A DNA stretch of 64,000 nucleotides from Prosthecobacter debontii. GTDB lineage: Bacteria > Verrucomicrobiota > Verrucomicrobiia > Verrucomicrobiales > Akkermansiaceae. The notes beneath the pieces were generated by a model, which worked only from the letters and a program-made list of their open reading frames with translations, did no database searches and was not told the origin of the DNA. A program made the position numbers and the translations under genes. The stretch is taken from NCBI GenBank assembly GCA_945873125.1, contig CAMCBV010000009.1, positions 19,886 through 83,885 of the forward strand. Reading direction: 5' to 3'. Below, one piece after another: positions 35,825-46,164 of the stretch. Numbering within the stretch: the stretch's first letter is position 1; every line of letters starts with the position of its first letter.

Positions 35825-38530
35825 TCAGTCCTTTTGCTTTTCGGGGACAAATTTACGTATTTCCGCAACCAGCTTTTCAATGATACCAAGCTCCTTGGAA
35901 CGGAGACTCATGCCACCATCGGTAGCCTTTTGCCGACTAAGAACTTCTTCGGCATCAGCAAGAGCCTTATCGTATTCCTTGAGTGCCAAATACACACGAG
36001 CTCTTGCACGCAGATGTTCCGTACTAGGCGGAGCGGGTTTGATGTTCTTTTTTTTGGGATCGGTCGAGACCGGAGGTTCCGCCGGTGCGAATTGAAACAC
36101 TAACCGTTTAGCTTCCTCAATATCGCCCTTCTCCAAAGCCGCATTCACCAAAGACTCATCGTGCCAGTTGATGATGTTTTGTATATTTGCATACCTACCC
36201 GAACGCATGGCAGCGATGCTACCATCAGGCCGCATGAGTAAAACATTCGCAACCTCGTCTTCCGATTCGATGCCTAGTTTTTGGACGATCGGATTTTTGA
36301 GTCCGTTCGGCACCATCATGACTGGACACGTTATAGGCGCCACTCCCTTATCGGATGGCTTGAGAAGAGCTCCTATTTTTTCAGCATCATCATCAAGAAT
36401 TGCATAGAACGCTTGCACATCGCCAAGACCACGAGCCTCCATGAAAGTGTTAAGCCCTCTGGTGTCACCCACGAGGCTCCGGGTGATGCCTGCAGGATCT
36501 TGGTTTCCGATGGATCTGAAATAAATCACGGCCCACTTTCCTGCGGTATCTTTCGGGATTTGGAACGATGTACCATCGAGTTTTTTCAATTCCGCCGTGA
36601 TCGTTCGTTTGCAATCCTCAGGATCACCTTTGGAAAGGAAGTATTCATCGCGTCTTCCATAACTCCAACCAGCAGAGAACGGCACCTGATAGAGCCAGTA
36701 GCGGTTATTTCTATCCACCATGTAGGAAACAACCGTCCACATCATCGGATCCTCGTTATATTGATCGAGGATGTTTCTACGGAGTTCATCGTGGAGCATT
36801 CGGTCTCCGATTTCCAAGGCAAGTATGGCAGCAACCGCAAGCGCAGGACCCGGAGCTTTATCTCCGCCGAGGGCTCCGAGGAAATCCGTAATGACTTGCT
36901 TAGGCTTCACTTCAGAGGAGCGCAAAGCCACCCGTGCGAGACAAAAACGTGCGATGAGATCGGTTCCGGCGGGAGGCTTGGAATCGATGAGAACTTTCGC
37001 TTCGGCAGCCGCGCGATTGAATACCGTAAGATCATTTTCGAATTTCCAGAGTGCCATGAGGGCGATGATGCGGCGATTGCGCACGATCCAAAGATCAGGG
37101 GCTTGCGGATGATCTTTTATAGCTTTGGCACATAAGGCCTCGGCTTTCTCAAAGTTGGCTTTGAGATCAGCGTTGGGTTTTCGAAAGCGAATGGGTGACA
37201 TGATAAAACAATCCTGAATGGCATTGAGTGTCGCCTCCGGTATTGACGCATCCGTACGGGTGAGTGGCTTAGCATTTGAACCCAGTGATTTGATTTCCGG
37301 AGGTCTTGAAGGATCCAAAGGCCCTTGCGGATCAATCACAAGAAACTCACCGTTGATAAAGGAAACCAACTGGCTGGTATAGCGAGGCATTGCCCATTCC
37401 TTGGTGAGACTCAACCCAACCAAACGCTTGAAATCCGGCATCACTGTTACATCTGTCTTAACAGGAGCACTGTTTCTCGTTGATCCCGCCATAAGAAGCG
37501 CGGCTTGAGCTGAAACACTGAGCGGTACGTAGGCAGGATTGAGATTTGCAAAGATTTTATAGGCAGGATTGCGATTTGCGTAGATTTTGTAATACGGGTT
37601 TTCGCGACCTCCGGGAAGCTTCAAAGCAGGCCAGTCGACTCCTATTTCCTTTAAAATACTCGCACCCGCATCGGGCAATTCATCCAAATTGAAACTGACA
37701 ATCATGGTTCGGCCGTAACCTTCCGCTTGCAGTTCTTTGACCGTTGCCGCGAGAGCCTCCAACTCCTTGACTGCATCGCCTTCCTTCGACCAAAAACACA
37801 GGATGGTGGATTTTCCCATGGCATCCATCGGAAACCGCATCACCGTCCCATCGGACTTTTCGAAGGTTCCGGTGAACCATGCACCGATCACTTGGCCACC
37901 CAGTTTTTCGCGCTGGTAAGCTAGCATATCCAAATCCCCAGAAAAACGTTCGGAGATGAGATTCATCAATTCATCGATTACAAGGTTATCTCCCAGTTCC
38001 AGAGCCATTGCGATCGCAACCTTGATTGCTTTGGTCTCAATCTCCGTGCCGCGATAGCGCCCAACAAGATCCATCAGTGCCTGAGCTCTTTGTCTTGTAT
38101 CAGCTCCTTTACGTACCATCTCGCTTTGTGATAAAAGCAAATCTGCATCGAAGCGGAGCGAAGCATAATCATTGGGGGCGGCGAGCAGCAGTTTGCATGT
38201 TTGCAAAAACGCTTCACGGTTCTCGGTTGAATTGTCCGCATCCAACAATTCTTTCTGGGCGCGGGACATCAATCCAAGCACCTCAAATCGATTCGGCGCA
38301 GTGGCATTGGCCGCCACGAGTTCGCCAGCATCTCTAAGCAAACGCTTCACGGACAGCCGTTTGCGCGCAGCTGAGCTTTCCGTCTTGCTACTTGTATAGG
38401 TTTCCTCGAGAGCCGTAATCTTTTCTACCGGAATCGGCGCACCAGTTTCCTGTGCCGATGCAACGAATGCGCAGAAAAAACTGAAAATAACAATAAAGTT
38501 AAAGATACCTGTGCGAGATTGCGATTTCAT
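35825..38530 (-). CDS. Secreted TPR protein with two cysteine-free redoxin-like domains
   Basis: This 901-residue protein has a signal peptide (cleavage after ASA near residue 26). Two stretches look like thioredoxin/AhpC-type domains (around STILCFWSKEGDAVKELEAL near 240 and WAVIYFRSIGNQDPAG near 660), but neither has a CxxC. Helical TPR-like repeats lie between them and at the C-terminus (RARARVYLALKEYDKALADA). A 10-residue segment is duplicated in tandem (YKIYANRNPA / YKIFANLNPA), encoded by a 30-bp direct repeat at 37530-37589. It is the last gene of the moxR operon, 34 bp after the transglutaminase-like gene. Function unknown. Confidence 0.7.
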   Translation of the reverse strand: MKSQSRTGIFNFIVIFSFFCAFVASAQETGAPIPVEKITALEETYTSSKTESSAARKRLSVKRLLRDAGELVAANATAPNRFEVLGLMSRAQKELLDADNSTENREAFLQTCKLLLAAPNDYASLRFDADLLLSQSEMVRKGADTRQRAQALMDLVGRYRGTEIETKAIKVAIAMALELGDNLVIDELMNLISERFSGDLDMLAYQREKLGGQVIGAWFTGTFEKSDGTVMRFPMDAMGKSTILCFWSKEGDAVKELEALAATVKELQAEGYGRTMIVSFNLDELPDAGASILKEIGVDWPALKLPGGRENPYYKIYANRNPAYKIFANLNPAYVPLSVSAQAALLMAGSTRNSAPVKTDVTVMPDFKRLVGLSLTKEWAMPRYTSQLVSFINGEFLVIDPQGPLDPSRPPEIKSLGSNAKPLTRTDASIPEATLNAIQDCFIMSPIRFRKPNADLKANFEKAEALCAKAIKDHPQAPDLWIVRNRRIIALMALWKFENDLTVFNRAAAEAKVLIDSKPPAGTDLIARFCLARVALRSSEVKPKQVITDFLGALGGDKAPGPALAVAAILALEIGDRMLHDELRRNILDQYNEDPMMWTVVSYMVDRNNRYWLYQVPFSAGWSYGRRDEYFLSKGDPEDCKRTITAELKKLDGTSFQIPKDTAGKWAVIYFRSIGNQDPAGITRSLVGDTRGLNTFMEARGLGDVQAFYAILDDDAEKIGALLKPSDKGVAPITCPVMMVPNGLKNPIVQKLGIESEDEVANVLLMRPDGSIAAMRSGRYANIQNIINWHDESLVNAALEKGDIEEAKRLVFQFAPAEPPVSTDPKKKNIKPAPPSTEHLRARARVYLALKEYDKALADAEEVLSRQKATDGGMSLRSKELGIIEKLVAEIRKFVPEKQKD

Positions 38531-38564
38531 GTAACGAAGATGGTTGATATCAAAAGCAAGTATT

Positions 38565-40484
38565 TCACTTCACCGGCTTAAGCTGGAAGCTCTTGAAGCT
38601 TACACCACGATTCGTAGCACGTGCCGTCACGCTGATCGTATTTTTGCCTTCCTCAAGTTTCACTCTAAGCGGCTCCATTTCACCCCACATGCCTTTGGTA
38701 TATGGAATCGAATGAGTCACCGGATCCTCACGATTCATGCGGAAAATCATCTCTTGCTTGAAGGATACGGTAGCGAGCTGTGCGGTTAGCTCGTATTCAC
38801 CGGCAGCAGGAACTTCAATACGGTATTTGATCAGTTCAGGACGGCTACCGAGGCGACTGTAGTGAACTTGAGAACCTTTGTTCTCCCAACTTCTCATGAA
38901 TATCACGCGATCCGTTGGCTCTTTAGGAGAGTAACAACCCGCAGCAGGAATGGTTATCACACCATCCGCGGAAATCACAATCTTGCGATCTTCTTCCGGG
39001 ATCTCGATGATTTTTGCCAATTCATCGCCAGTTAGATGATCCGATTCGGCAAGTTCTCCACCGGTCAGCTCGAGTGCTTTCAATTCGGCGTCTTTGACCA
39101 AGACCTGCTTTTTGCAAAACGCCAAACTGTCCCAGAAACCGCCGCCAATACCGTATGAACGAATACTCACATCCTCTTCATTCAGAGCATCACTAATCCA
39201 CTGAGCTCGCAGCACCTTGAAATAATCGTCAAAAAACTTACGTGCCTGTGTCTCTAACAACAAATCCAATCCGCCTTGCGGGCCGCACCAGGCAACTGAC
39301 CACCATCCACCGAAACAAATCGTCCATCCATCCGGCGTCCAGTGACTAAGAGCACCGTGTCCTCTTTGTGTCGATGGTTTAGAGGGAATACCGAAAGCGC
39401 GTAGCGAAAATCGGCCAAAGAACGCACGAGGTCCGCAAATACCACCAAGAGCAAGTATCTGCTGTACGGTGCTGCCCAACTCTGGCATTCTACCCAAGAG
39501 CGGTCCATCCGCATCAGCAGGCGTGCCATAAGGAACATCGGTCTTCACAATACGAGCATAGCGCCATTTGTAATCGGGATTCGTGACATGGTCAGGGCGA
39601 TAGGTTCGCATCATTTTCCTGCACCATGTGAGGTCTTCGTTCGAATAAGGAGAATCCGTGGCGAAACGATATTCCCATGTCGTCAAATCCTTGAATCCAG
39701 GATCGAGTTCGCCTTCGAGAAAACATTTTTCATAATACATGTAACGCTCGACCTGATCTGACTTGAGCTCTGTAGCATGAACAAGGCCGTAAATGCCAGT
39801 TTTATCCGAGTCGATTTTCCATGGAGTATGTATACTGGTGCCGAGTGCGAGTCTTTGGAAAACACTACCGACTTCACGAGAACGCTCACTCTTTTTTTGG
39901 ATCGCAGCATAGATCTGCATGGCTTGTCCGTAGGCTCCGCCATTAGCACCACCAGCTTCGAGGATTTGTTTCATCAGTGCTTGATTTGCAAACAAATCAT
40001 TAATGATTTTCTCCTGTTCTGCTCCAGCTTGTGCAAATTCCGCGAGCCCGTGTGGTGTGGCGTGAGTGATGATTGCGATTTTCATCAAACTCGCATCCAG
40101 CTTTTCGCTTCCCAAAAATCCATCCAAATCTGCCAGTAAGGCCCTAGCTGTTTCGATCGACTTGGCCTCAATATTTGTAACCGCTTCCTTATAGTCATTT
40201 TGCTCTTTTGGGGACGCGCCCTCTTCAGGAGCTTTGAGTGCATTCCATTCAGCACGAGCTGCCATGAATGCTGATTTCTTGGCTTCGTCCACCGCAGGCA
40301 GTGATTTCTTAACTTCCGCACTCAGTTCATCGAGCATCTTCGTATATTTCTCGAGCAGCGTATTCCCACGGGCTGAGAGCGGATTTTTTTCCGGCGCTTT
40401 GGCGGCAACCAATGACATAAAGGAGCCGACCGATACGATAATCGCGAGTATGTTACGAAGGGTTCTATTCCGAAGTGTGATCAT
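38565..40484 (-). CDS. Secreted transglutaminase-like protein, paralogue
   Basis: This 639-residue paralogue of the gene at 31584 shares a helical N-terminus with the HGLAEFAQAG segment, a transglutaminase-like core with Cys350 in GGICGPRAFFGRF and His376 in GHGALSHWTPDGW (26 residues apart, the same as in the paralogue), and a C-terminal beta domain ending in SFQLKPVK. I chose ATG 40484; TTG at 40508 is possible. It lies within the moxR operon, so its product is probably made with the MoxR/Bat complex. Activity is inferred. Confidence 0.7.
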   Translation of the reverse strand: MITLRNRTLRNILAIIVSVGSFMSLVAAKAPEKNPLSARGNTLLEKYTKMLDELSAEVKKSLPAVDEAKKSAFMAARAEWNALKAPEEGASPKEQNDYKEAVTNIEAKSIETARALLADLDGFLGSEKLDASLMKIAIITHATPHGLAEFAQAGAEQEKIINDLFANQALMKQILEAGGANGGAYGQAMQIYAAIQKKSERSREVGSVFQRLALGTSIHTPWKIDSDKTGIYGLVHATELKSDQVERYMYYEKCFLEGELDPGFKDLTTWEYRFATDSPYSNEDLTWCRKMMRTYRPDHVTNPDYKWRYARIVKTDVPYGTPADADGPLLGRMPELGSTVQQILALGGICGPRAFFGRFSLRAFGIPSKPSTQRGHGALSHWTPDGWTICFGGWWSVAWCGPQGGLDLLLETQARKFFDDYFKVLRAQWISDALNEEDVSIRSYGIGGGFWDSLAFCKKQVLVKDAELKALELTGGELAESDHLTGDELAKIIEIPEEDRKIVISADGVITIPAAGCYSPKEPTDRVIFMRSWENKGSQVHYSRLGSRPELIKYRIEVPAAGEYELTAQLATVSFKQEMIFRMNREDPVTHSIPYTKGMWGEMEPLRVKLEEGKNTISVTARATNRGVSFKSFQLKPVK

Positions 40485-40547
40485 GGCTTTAGGTTGTGAT
40501 GGATTCAAATATTAATAAATGTTGGGAAAGATGTCATTATCTGTGCA

Positions 40548-41633
40548 TCAACGCTGATAAATAGGAATGTAGCAATGTGGAGTTCCAAGGATAATGATCG
40601 CCATCGGCGTATTACTTGGGTAATCGTTTTCTTTCTCATTCCAAGATCCGTTAGGCTGTTGAAGTTGGATGAGCGAATCACGGATTTGAGGATACCATTT
40701 GGCATAGTGATCTCCCCCAGCCTGGACCATCGCGGTAATCGCATAATAGTGGGCGTAATAATAATAACCTATCTCCTGTCTCGAAAACACCTTGGGGCTG
40801 TTTTCAAGATATCTAATAGCAGCTCCGACCCACTCCGTATCACGCTTGCCACAAAGCTGAGCGGCGTATGCACCGCCTGCCGTACATGCAATGGTCGTTC
40901 CAGATTTTCCTTGATAGCCAAATCCGCCGGTAGTTTCGTTCCAAACCTGTTCACGCAAATACCCGACTAAACGATCAATCGTCTCTGTTGGAACCAATAT
41001 CCCCGCCTGTTGAGCTGATGCCAATGCAATGAATACGGTAGCGGTAACAGAAGTGTCCTGTCCCGCATCAGGACGAGCCGTATAGCGCCAGCCACCAAGA
41101 GGACTCTGAGCACGAAGGATGACTGCGACCGCTTTTTCCAAAGCTGCCTGGATCACTTTATTATCCTCCACATTATGAGTCATGCCCCACAATTCCGAAA
41201 GCGCGAGGGTGAACAACCCATGCTCGTACATTCCCCCCACCACACCGCTCGTCGACTCCTTCGCCTTGGTCAAAAGGTAGTCCTTCGCTTTATTTAATTG
41301 TGGACCGTAACGTCCGAATCCAGGAAAATGCCCCTTCACCATGAACGCCATCAACCCAAGCGAAGTTCCGCCGATATCATAAGCCCCATCGTCCCTTGTC
41401 CAAGAACCATTCGGCTTTTGACTCGCAATAAGGTGGGCAAATCCCTTCTCGATGGCACGGTCGGCGGCTTCGGTGAGTTCAGTCGCGCTTACTTCCTCAA
41501 TTTCATCAGACTCAGCGATAGCCGTTGTGTTGGGCGATTTATTGTCCTGCGCATTGACTAAGGAAGAAATGCTCACGCAAGCGAGACAGAAGAAAGCGAA
41601 TTTTTTTCCAAGATTTTTAGGTTTCATAATCAT
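40548..41633 (-). CDS. Secreted prenyltransferase/squalene-cyclase repeat protein
   Basis: This 361-residue protein has a signal peptide (cleavage after VNA near residue 28) and repeated QW-type motifs (QKPNGSWTRDD, QSPLGGWRY, TTGGFGYQG, QQPNGSWNEK) that build an alpha/alpha barrel like squalene-hopene cyclase. The DxDD catalytic motif of true cyclases is absent, so it is more likely a binding or structural member. Such genes often accompany the Bat/DUF4175-like cluster in Planctomycetota and Verrucomicrobiota (from memory). It overlaps the upstream gene by one base. Confidence 0.78.
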   Translation of the reverse strand: MIMKPKNLGKKFAFFCLACVSISSLVNAQDNKSPNTTAIAESDEIEEVSATELTEAADRAIEKGFAHLIASQKPNGSWTRDDGAYDIGGTSLGLMAFMVKGHFPGFGRYGPQLNKAKDYLLTKAKESTSGVVGGMYEHGLFTLALSELWGMTHNVEDNKVIQAALEKAVAVILRAQSPLGGWRYTARPDAGQDTSVTATVFIALASAQQAGILVPTETIDRLVGYLREQVWNETTGGFGYQGKSGTTIACTAGGAYAAQLCGKRDTEWVGAAIRYLENSPKVFSRQEIGYYYYAHYYAITAMVQAGGDHYAKWYPQIRDSLIQLQQPNGSWNEKENDYPSNTPMAIIILGTPHCYIPIYQR

Positions 41634-44600
41634 TATTTCGCAACTTTCTCATAATAATTTTTCAGCATGCCACGGTATTCGAGAGGAAGTTCCCGGGCAA
41701 AATTCTGGTTGAGGGCCGCACGATTTCTTGTTCCAAGCACTTCCCATTCAGTGCGTCTGTCCTTGGGTGCTTCACCGCTGGCAAAATCAGCCGCAGCCAT
41801 GGCAAGATCAGATACACTGAGATCATCTGTTTCAGCTTCCGTGATGACAGGATCACTCGAAACAGATCCTGGCTTAAGAGATGTATCGAGGATCAATGCC
41901 TGTTCGATGATGTAGTGGCGAAGCGATTGATCATTCATCGCAAGGGACTTCACAACTTCTTCACGAGAAGGAGCCTTGGTCGCTTGGAGCGCGCTCTTCT
42001 GTGCACTGACCAATATCGCGTTTGGAGCCTCAACTTGAGTCAACTTCGAGTAACGGGCATCAAGTTTCTGTTGAAGAGTCATCAGATCCGAAATCACCAC
42101 GTCTTTGTCGAAACGGGCTTTTTGATAAATCGTTCTCTGTTCGCTCGCCAATGCCAAGGCATCTAAGAGGACAGGAAGCTCTGGTGGAGAGGTGGAGAGC
42201 ACCTCAATAATTGAAAGCCCGTAAAGCATGCTGATCACACTGAACAACTGATCACCATTTTCCTTCAGCGCAGTCTCGGCAATTTTCATTTGCTCCACAG
42301 CCGCAGCAGAGTCACCTGATTTGCCGAAACGCATGGCTTCCGCCATGGTGTTGGCAGCTTTCGTGTAATCCGAAATCCCCTCAGGACCCTCAAGCAAAAG
42401 CGGATCGATGGGCTTAAGTGATGCTTTAAGCTTCTCAATTTTTTCGTTATGCTTGGCGATCTTATAGGACTTGAAGTTTTCCAAATTACCCATGATTCCC
42501 TGGATCAGGTTACCATGTGACTCCGTGGCCTTTTGCAATTGTTCCAGACGTTTGACGATATCAGCAGGCATTTCGCCGGTCTTGCCTTCAAGCATAATAC
42601 GAAGTTCCAGTTGCTCGGATTCCAACAACGCCAGTTCCGCCATGGCTTCGTGAAGAAACTCAATGATCTCCGACAAATAGTTAGTTTGCCCGGTGACAGA
42701 ATAAATGAGTCCTTTGACTTTTGTCAGTGATTCAGCAACTCCTTCCTGAGCATCAAGAGCATCTTCCATGTCACCATCCTCCATTGAAGCAATGGCATCT
42801 TCCACATCGGAACCTGCAAAAAGCAGCGCTGAGCCAGCATCCAACCTGATTGCCACCGCATCCAATAACGGTGCCACATCCGCAAGGCACTGAAGCAGAT
42901 TTTTCATCGTGGGAAGCAATTTCGCGATAGCATCCTCATCATTCTCATCCAGTGCCTTACAAGCCTTGATCATGTCATTCTGCTGATCAACCACATCGAT
43001 CGTCGCCTGATATGAATTACTAACCGATTTCTGGAATCCAAAAATTCCCTGAATCAAACCCAACCTTGAACCCTGAGCCGCAACCAATTCTTTTGCCGAA
43101 GCCAGAGCATTCGAGACATCCTCCTGAACCAACAGAGCATCTTCCGCTTTGTCGGTTTCTAGTGCTACCGCGGCTTTCGTCATGGCGACACCAATTCTCT
43201 CGATACGCTTCAAAATCGGCTCCACATCCTTGTCAGGATCCAAGCGGTTCTGCTCCAGCAATTCCTTTTTAAAGCTGACCATTTCTTCGGCAAGCTGACG
43301 CTGGGACTCGGCTAAAGCCTTAACAGGTTTTTTATCAAGAGCCGCTTCCTCAGTCTGTTCAAGAAGCGCAATCTGCCGGTTCTCACAATCTTCGATCCTT
43401 GTTAAGCGTTTGGTTGAGTTGGTAACAAGCGATGTCAGTCCTTGAGTTTGGAGAGCCAGTTCCGATGACCATGTTTTGACAATTTCGGTAAGATCTCCCA
43501 GAGACTTTTCTGTTGATATGAGTTTTTCGATTGTTGCAGCTTTCGACCCATTTCCCAGCTCCGCAAGCGTTTCAGTCATTCCCTTTTCGGTAGCGGCACG
43601 AAGAGTATCGACTGGAGGAATCACAGGCAAAGCTTCATCCAACAAGCGCGTGCGAGGCGCAGGGATCGCCGGAATGATCGCTTGCAAGATGAGTTTACGC
43701 AACCTTGTCTGACTGGCGATCAATTCTTCACGCTTCGTTGCAAACTGGTCATCTTTCAGGGCTTCACAGTCCGTGCGCAGTTTCACTTGCTCCACCAATA
43801 GTGAACTAAGCATTTCATGGTTCGCTTTAATTGCAGCGTATTCCGCACCGGTTCGAACGCTATACTCGGCCTTGAGCAATGGCTTGATCAGACCGAGCTG
43901 TTTTTCAGATGCCTGAGAGAACTGCTTCTTCTGAATGAGTGCGGCAGATTCTTTCATCCCGTTCTCAATACCAAGTGAGCGCAATTCATTCATCCTACGC
44001 AGGAGGGTCAATACCGATAGCGGACGTTTGTCGTAACGCATGCCATTTTCCAAATCCGTGAGCAAGGCGGCAGTCCAAGAAGCCAGTTCCTCCTGATGTT
44101 TCGCGATGAGTTCGATTGCTTTCTCATCCTTAGATGATTCCATATCAGCAGTACGCTGCCGCAGTAACGCCTGCTCTTGAGATAGCATATGAAGCTCAAA
44201 CGCAAACACTTCGCGTGCCTGATCAATACCACGTTGCAATACAATTTTTGCTAGTTCACGAGCAGACTGGTTCACCATCGCATCTGCTGCCAGAAGTGCG
44301 CGCCCGTCTTTTGCTTGATCCACATCCAAGCTCGCGACATCGCGCAACAAGGAAGCTGCTTTCGCGAGACTTTCATCAGACACTTTTTCCAATTCCGCAC
44401 AGATAAGCTTGAGCGATTCGTTTTCAACCGCATCGGAGATGTTATTGGCATCCAAATCAGCGAGCAATAACCTTACCTCTGCAGCTGTCTCCTTGAGTTG
44501 TTGACGCAGCATCTCCTGACGGATCGCCTCTAACTGACAAGTTTGGGAGAAACCCGGCTGGGCAACATCCAAAGTTTTCACAAGCGCATGAGCGGAGCGC

Positions 44601-46162
44601 TCCTGTCGATAAATGGCACGTACACGTGAAAGCAACCGATCCAGCTTTTTCTCAATCTGCGCCAGATAATCCTCACGGGACACGAACGTAATTCGGCGAG
44701 TATCCGTACGAGCGACGTGAGGAGTTGGGTAGCGATCGGCGATTTCCACCAAAAATGAAACCGAGTCACCAATCTGTAAATCGGACAATTCTTTACGATA
44801 ATCCCAATCGATCTTTTGTTCACCGCCATTACTGACAGGAAGATTGGCCAGCGGAACAACCTTTTCGGGCCTGAGATTGACCCGATGGACAACAGATGCG
44901 GAACCGATGCCGTAATCATCACTCGCCCGGACCATAAGATCAAGTTGGCGACCTAACATCGCTACGACGTTCGATTCGGGCGAAACCAATTCCACACGAG
45001 GTGCCTGATCCGAAGCCACCTGCATGTGATAGCGAGGACTGGTAAATTCAAATCCATGGTTTTTTTCAACCCATGAGAAGCTGTAGCCACGGGATGCCTG
45101 AACCAACTCTTCAATGATGAGTTCGCGTCCGTTATTGCTTATCTCAAGCTCCAGTGGCTCTTGGCCATCACGATTCAAAACGGCTTTCTGGATCGGCTGA
45201 TCCAATGTGAGTTGCCATTTCACACGTGTGCTCTCTGGCACCGTAAGCGTTAAAGCTTCGATCGATTCTTTTGGCTTGTTCAAGTAAGTCGGGTAATCCA
45301 GCACGACGTTTACAACATCGATTCGAGGTGCAGGAATAACCTGAACCTCATGCCAGTCACTACGCGCATCACCTGCTTTGATGCGATAGCTAAAATTCCT
45401 TGAAGCGGAGGCAATCGTATAGATACCCACGCCATTTTTCACCTCGATGTCGATCTCCTTCGATCGACCTTCACCTGTGACTAACTCAAACTCCGCTGTT
45501 TTGGGTAATTGCCCTGAAAACTGGATTTCGATTTTTGCCGCATCACCTTCTTTCAAAATCCGTAATTGCTCACCGGGTTTGATTTGAGTTTTCGTAGGGT
45601 AAGAAACTGTCGTCCAGGGAGCGAATATCCGCGTCAATCCAGCTGCAAGAAACGATCCGTTGAAGGTACCAAACGTGCAGATGACCAATGTCACGAGCAC
45701 AGCAAAACGCATGGGGCGTTTGAGCGCGGAAAAATCAACAATCTCAGAGATGGGCAAACTCTTGGAAGCTTCCTCAGCCTTCTTGAGACTGGATTCCCAG
45801 AGGGCCGACGATGTGCCCGGAGTTGCGCCGCTTTGACGATACTGCAAAGCGGTGAACAACAAACTATCGAGATCTTTACGGTGACTTTCAATTTGCTGAG
45901 CACTGCGGCGGGCATCAAAAGGACGAATATTTAACCAACCACTACGCCAAGCCTTGAAAAATGAGACACCCAATAAAATCAAAAGAATAATCCAGCGACC
46001 CGCGGACGGCAAATAAGCATAGCGATCCACCAGCATGCCGATCATGAAAATCGGTATCGCCCAAATACACATCACAAGCAATCCGGTGCAGATATGTTTG
46101 AGCTGGGTGCGACGCCAGACAGTGTCCAAACTCGCGTTCAGTGCTTTGAATTGATTGTCCAT
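41633..46162 (-). CDS. Giant membrane-anchored coiled-coil protein (DUF4175-like N-terminus)
   Basis: This protein of about 1509 residues has two membrane helices near residues 20-75 and a third near 150-170, followed by two Ig-like beta segments (about 190-450, for example APRIDVVNVVLDYPTYLNKP and APRVELVSPES). About 1000 residues of almost continuous, charged helix follow, predicted as coiled coil. The N-terminal half resembles DUF4175-type proteins. I chose ATG 46162, two bases after the upstream stop; GTG 46198 would overlap it. It is the largest product of the moxR operon and probably a periplasmic scaffold or stalk. No enzymatic motif is visible. Confidence 0.7.
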   Translation of the reverse strand: MDNQFKALNASLDTVWRRTQLKHICTGLLVMCIWAIPIFMIGMLVDRYAYLPSAGRWIILLILLGVSFFKAWRSGWLNIRPFDARRSAQQIESHRKDLDSLLFTALQYRQSGATPGTSSALWESSLKKAEEASKSLPISEIVDFSALKRPMRFAVLVTLVICTFGTFNGSFLAAGLTRIFAPWTTVSYPTKTQIKPGEQLRILKEGDAAKIEIQFSGQLPKTAEFELVTGEGRSKEIDIEVKNGVGIYTIASASRNFSYRIKAGDARSDWHEVQVIPAPRIDVVNVVLDYPTYLNKPKESIEALTLTVPESTRVKWQLTLDQPIQKAVLNRDGQEPLELEISNNGRELIIEELVQASRGYSFSWVEKNHGFEFTSPRYHMQVASDQAPRVELVSPESNVVAMLGRQLDLMVRASDDYGIGSASVVHRVNLRPEKVVPLANLPVSNGGEQKIDWDYRKELSDLQIGDSVSFLVEIADRYPTPHVARTDTRRITFVSREDYLAQIEKKLDRLLSRVRAIYRQERSAHALVKTLDVAQPGFSQTCQLEAIRQEMLRQQLKETAAEVRLLLADLDANNISDAVENESLKLICAELEKVSDESLAKAASLLRDVASLDVDQAKDGRALLAADAMVNQSARELAKIVLQRGIDQAREVFAFELHMLSQEQALLRQRTADMESSKDEKAIELIAKHQEELASWTAALLTDLENGMRYDKRPLSVLTLLRRMNELRSLGIENGMKESAALIQKKQFSQASEKQLGLIKPLLKAEYSVRTGAEYAAIKANHEMLSSLLVEQVKLRTDCEALKDDQFATKREELIASQTRLRKLILQAIIPAIPAPRTRLLDEALPVIPPVDTLRAATEKGMTETLAELGNGSKAATIEKLISTEKSLGDLTEIVKTWSSELALQTQGLTSLVTNSTKRLTRIEDCENRQIALLEQTEEAALDKKPVKALAESQRQLAEEMVSFKKELLEQNRLDPDKDVEPILKRIERIGVAMTKAAVALETDKAEDALLVQEDVSNALASAKELVAAQGSRLGLIQGIFGFQKSVSNSYQATIDVVDQQNDMIKACKALDENDEDAIAKLLPTMKNLLQCLADVAPLLDAVAIRLDAGSALLFAGSDVEDAIASMEDGDMEDALDAQEGVAESLTKVKGLIYSVTGQTNYLSEIIEFLHEAMAELALLESEQLELRIMLEGKTGEMPADIVKRLEQLQKATESHGNLIQGIMGNLENFKSYKIAKHNEKIEKLKASLKPIDPLLLEGPEGISDYTKAANTMAEAMRFGKSGDSAAAVEQMKIAETALKENGDQLFSVISMLYGLSIIEVLSTSPPELPVLLDALALASEQRTIYQKARFDKDVVISDLMTLQQKLDARYSKLTQVEAPNAILVSAQKSALQATKAPSREEVVKSLAMNDQSLRHYIIEQALILDTSLKPGSVSSDPVITEAETDDLSVSDLAMAAADFASGEAPKDRRTEWEVLGTRNRAALNQNFARELPLEYRGMLKNYYEKVAK

Positions 46163-46164
46163 AT

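Noticed and set aside
35659..35889. 76-codon minus-strand frame at the end of the moxR operon
   Set aside because: It overlaps the end of the TPR/redoxin-like gene in another frame and shows no family features.
40548..41633. Calling the QW-repeat protein a squalene-hopene cyclase
   Set aside because: The protein is half the usual length, is exported, and lacks the DxDD catalytic motif.
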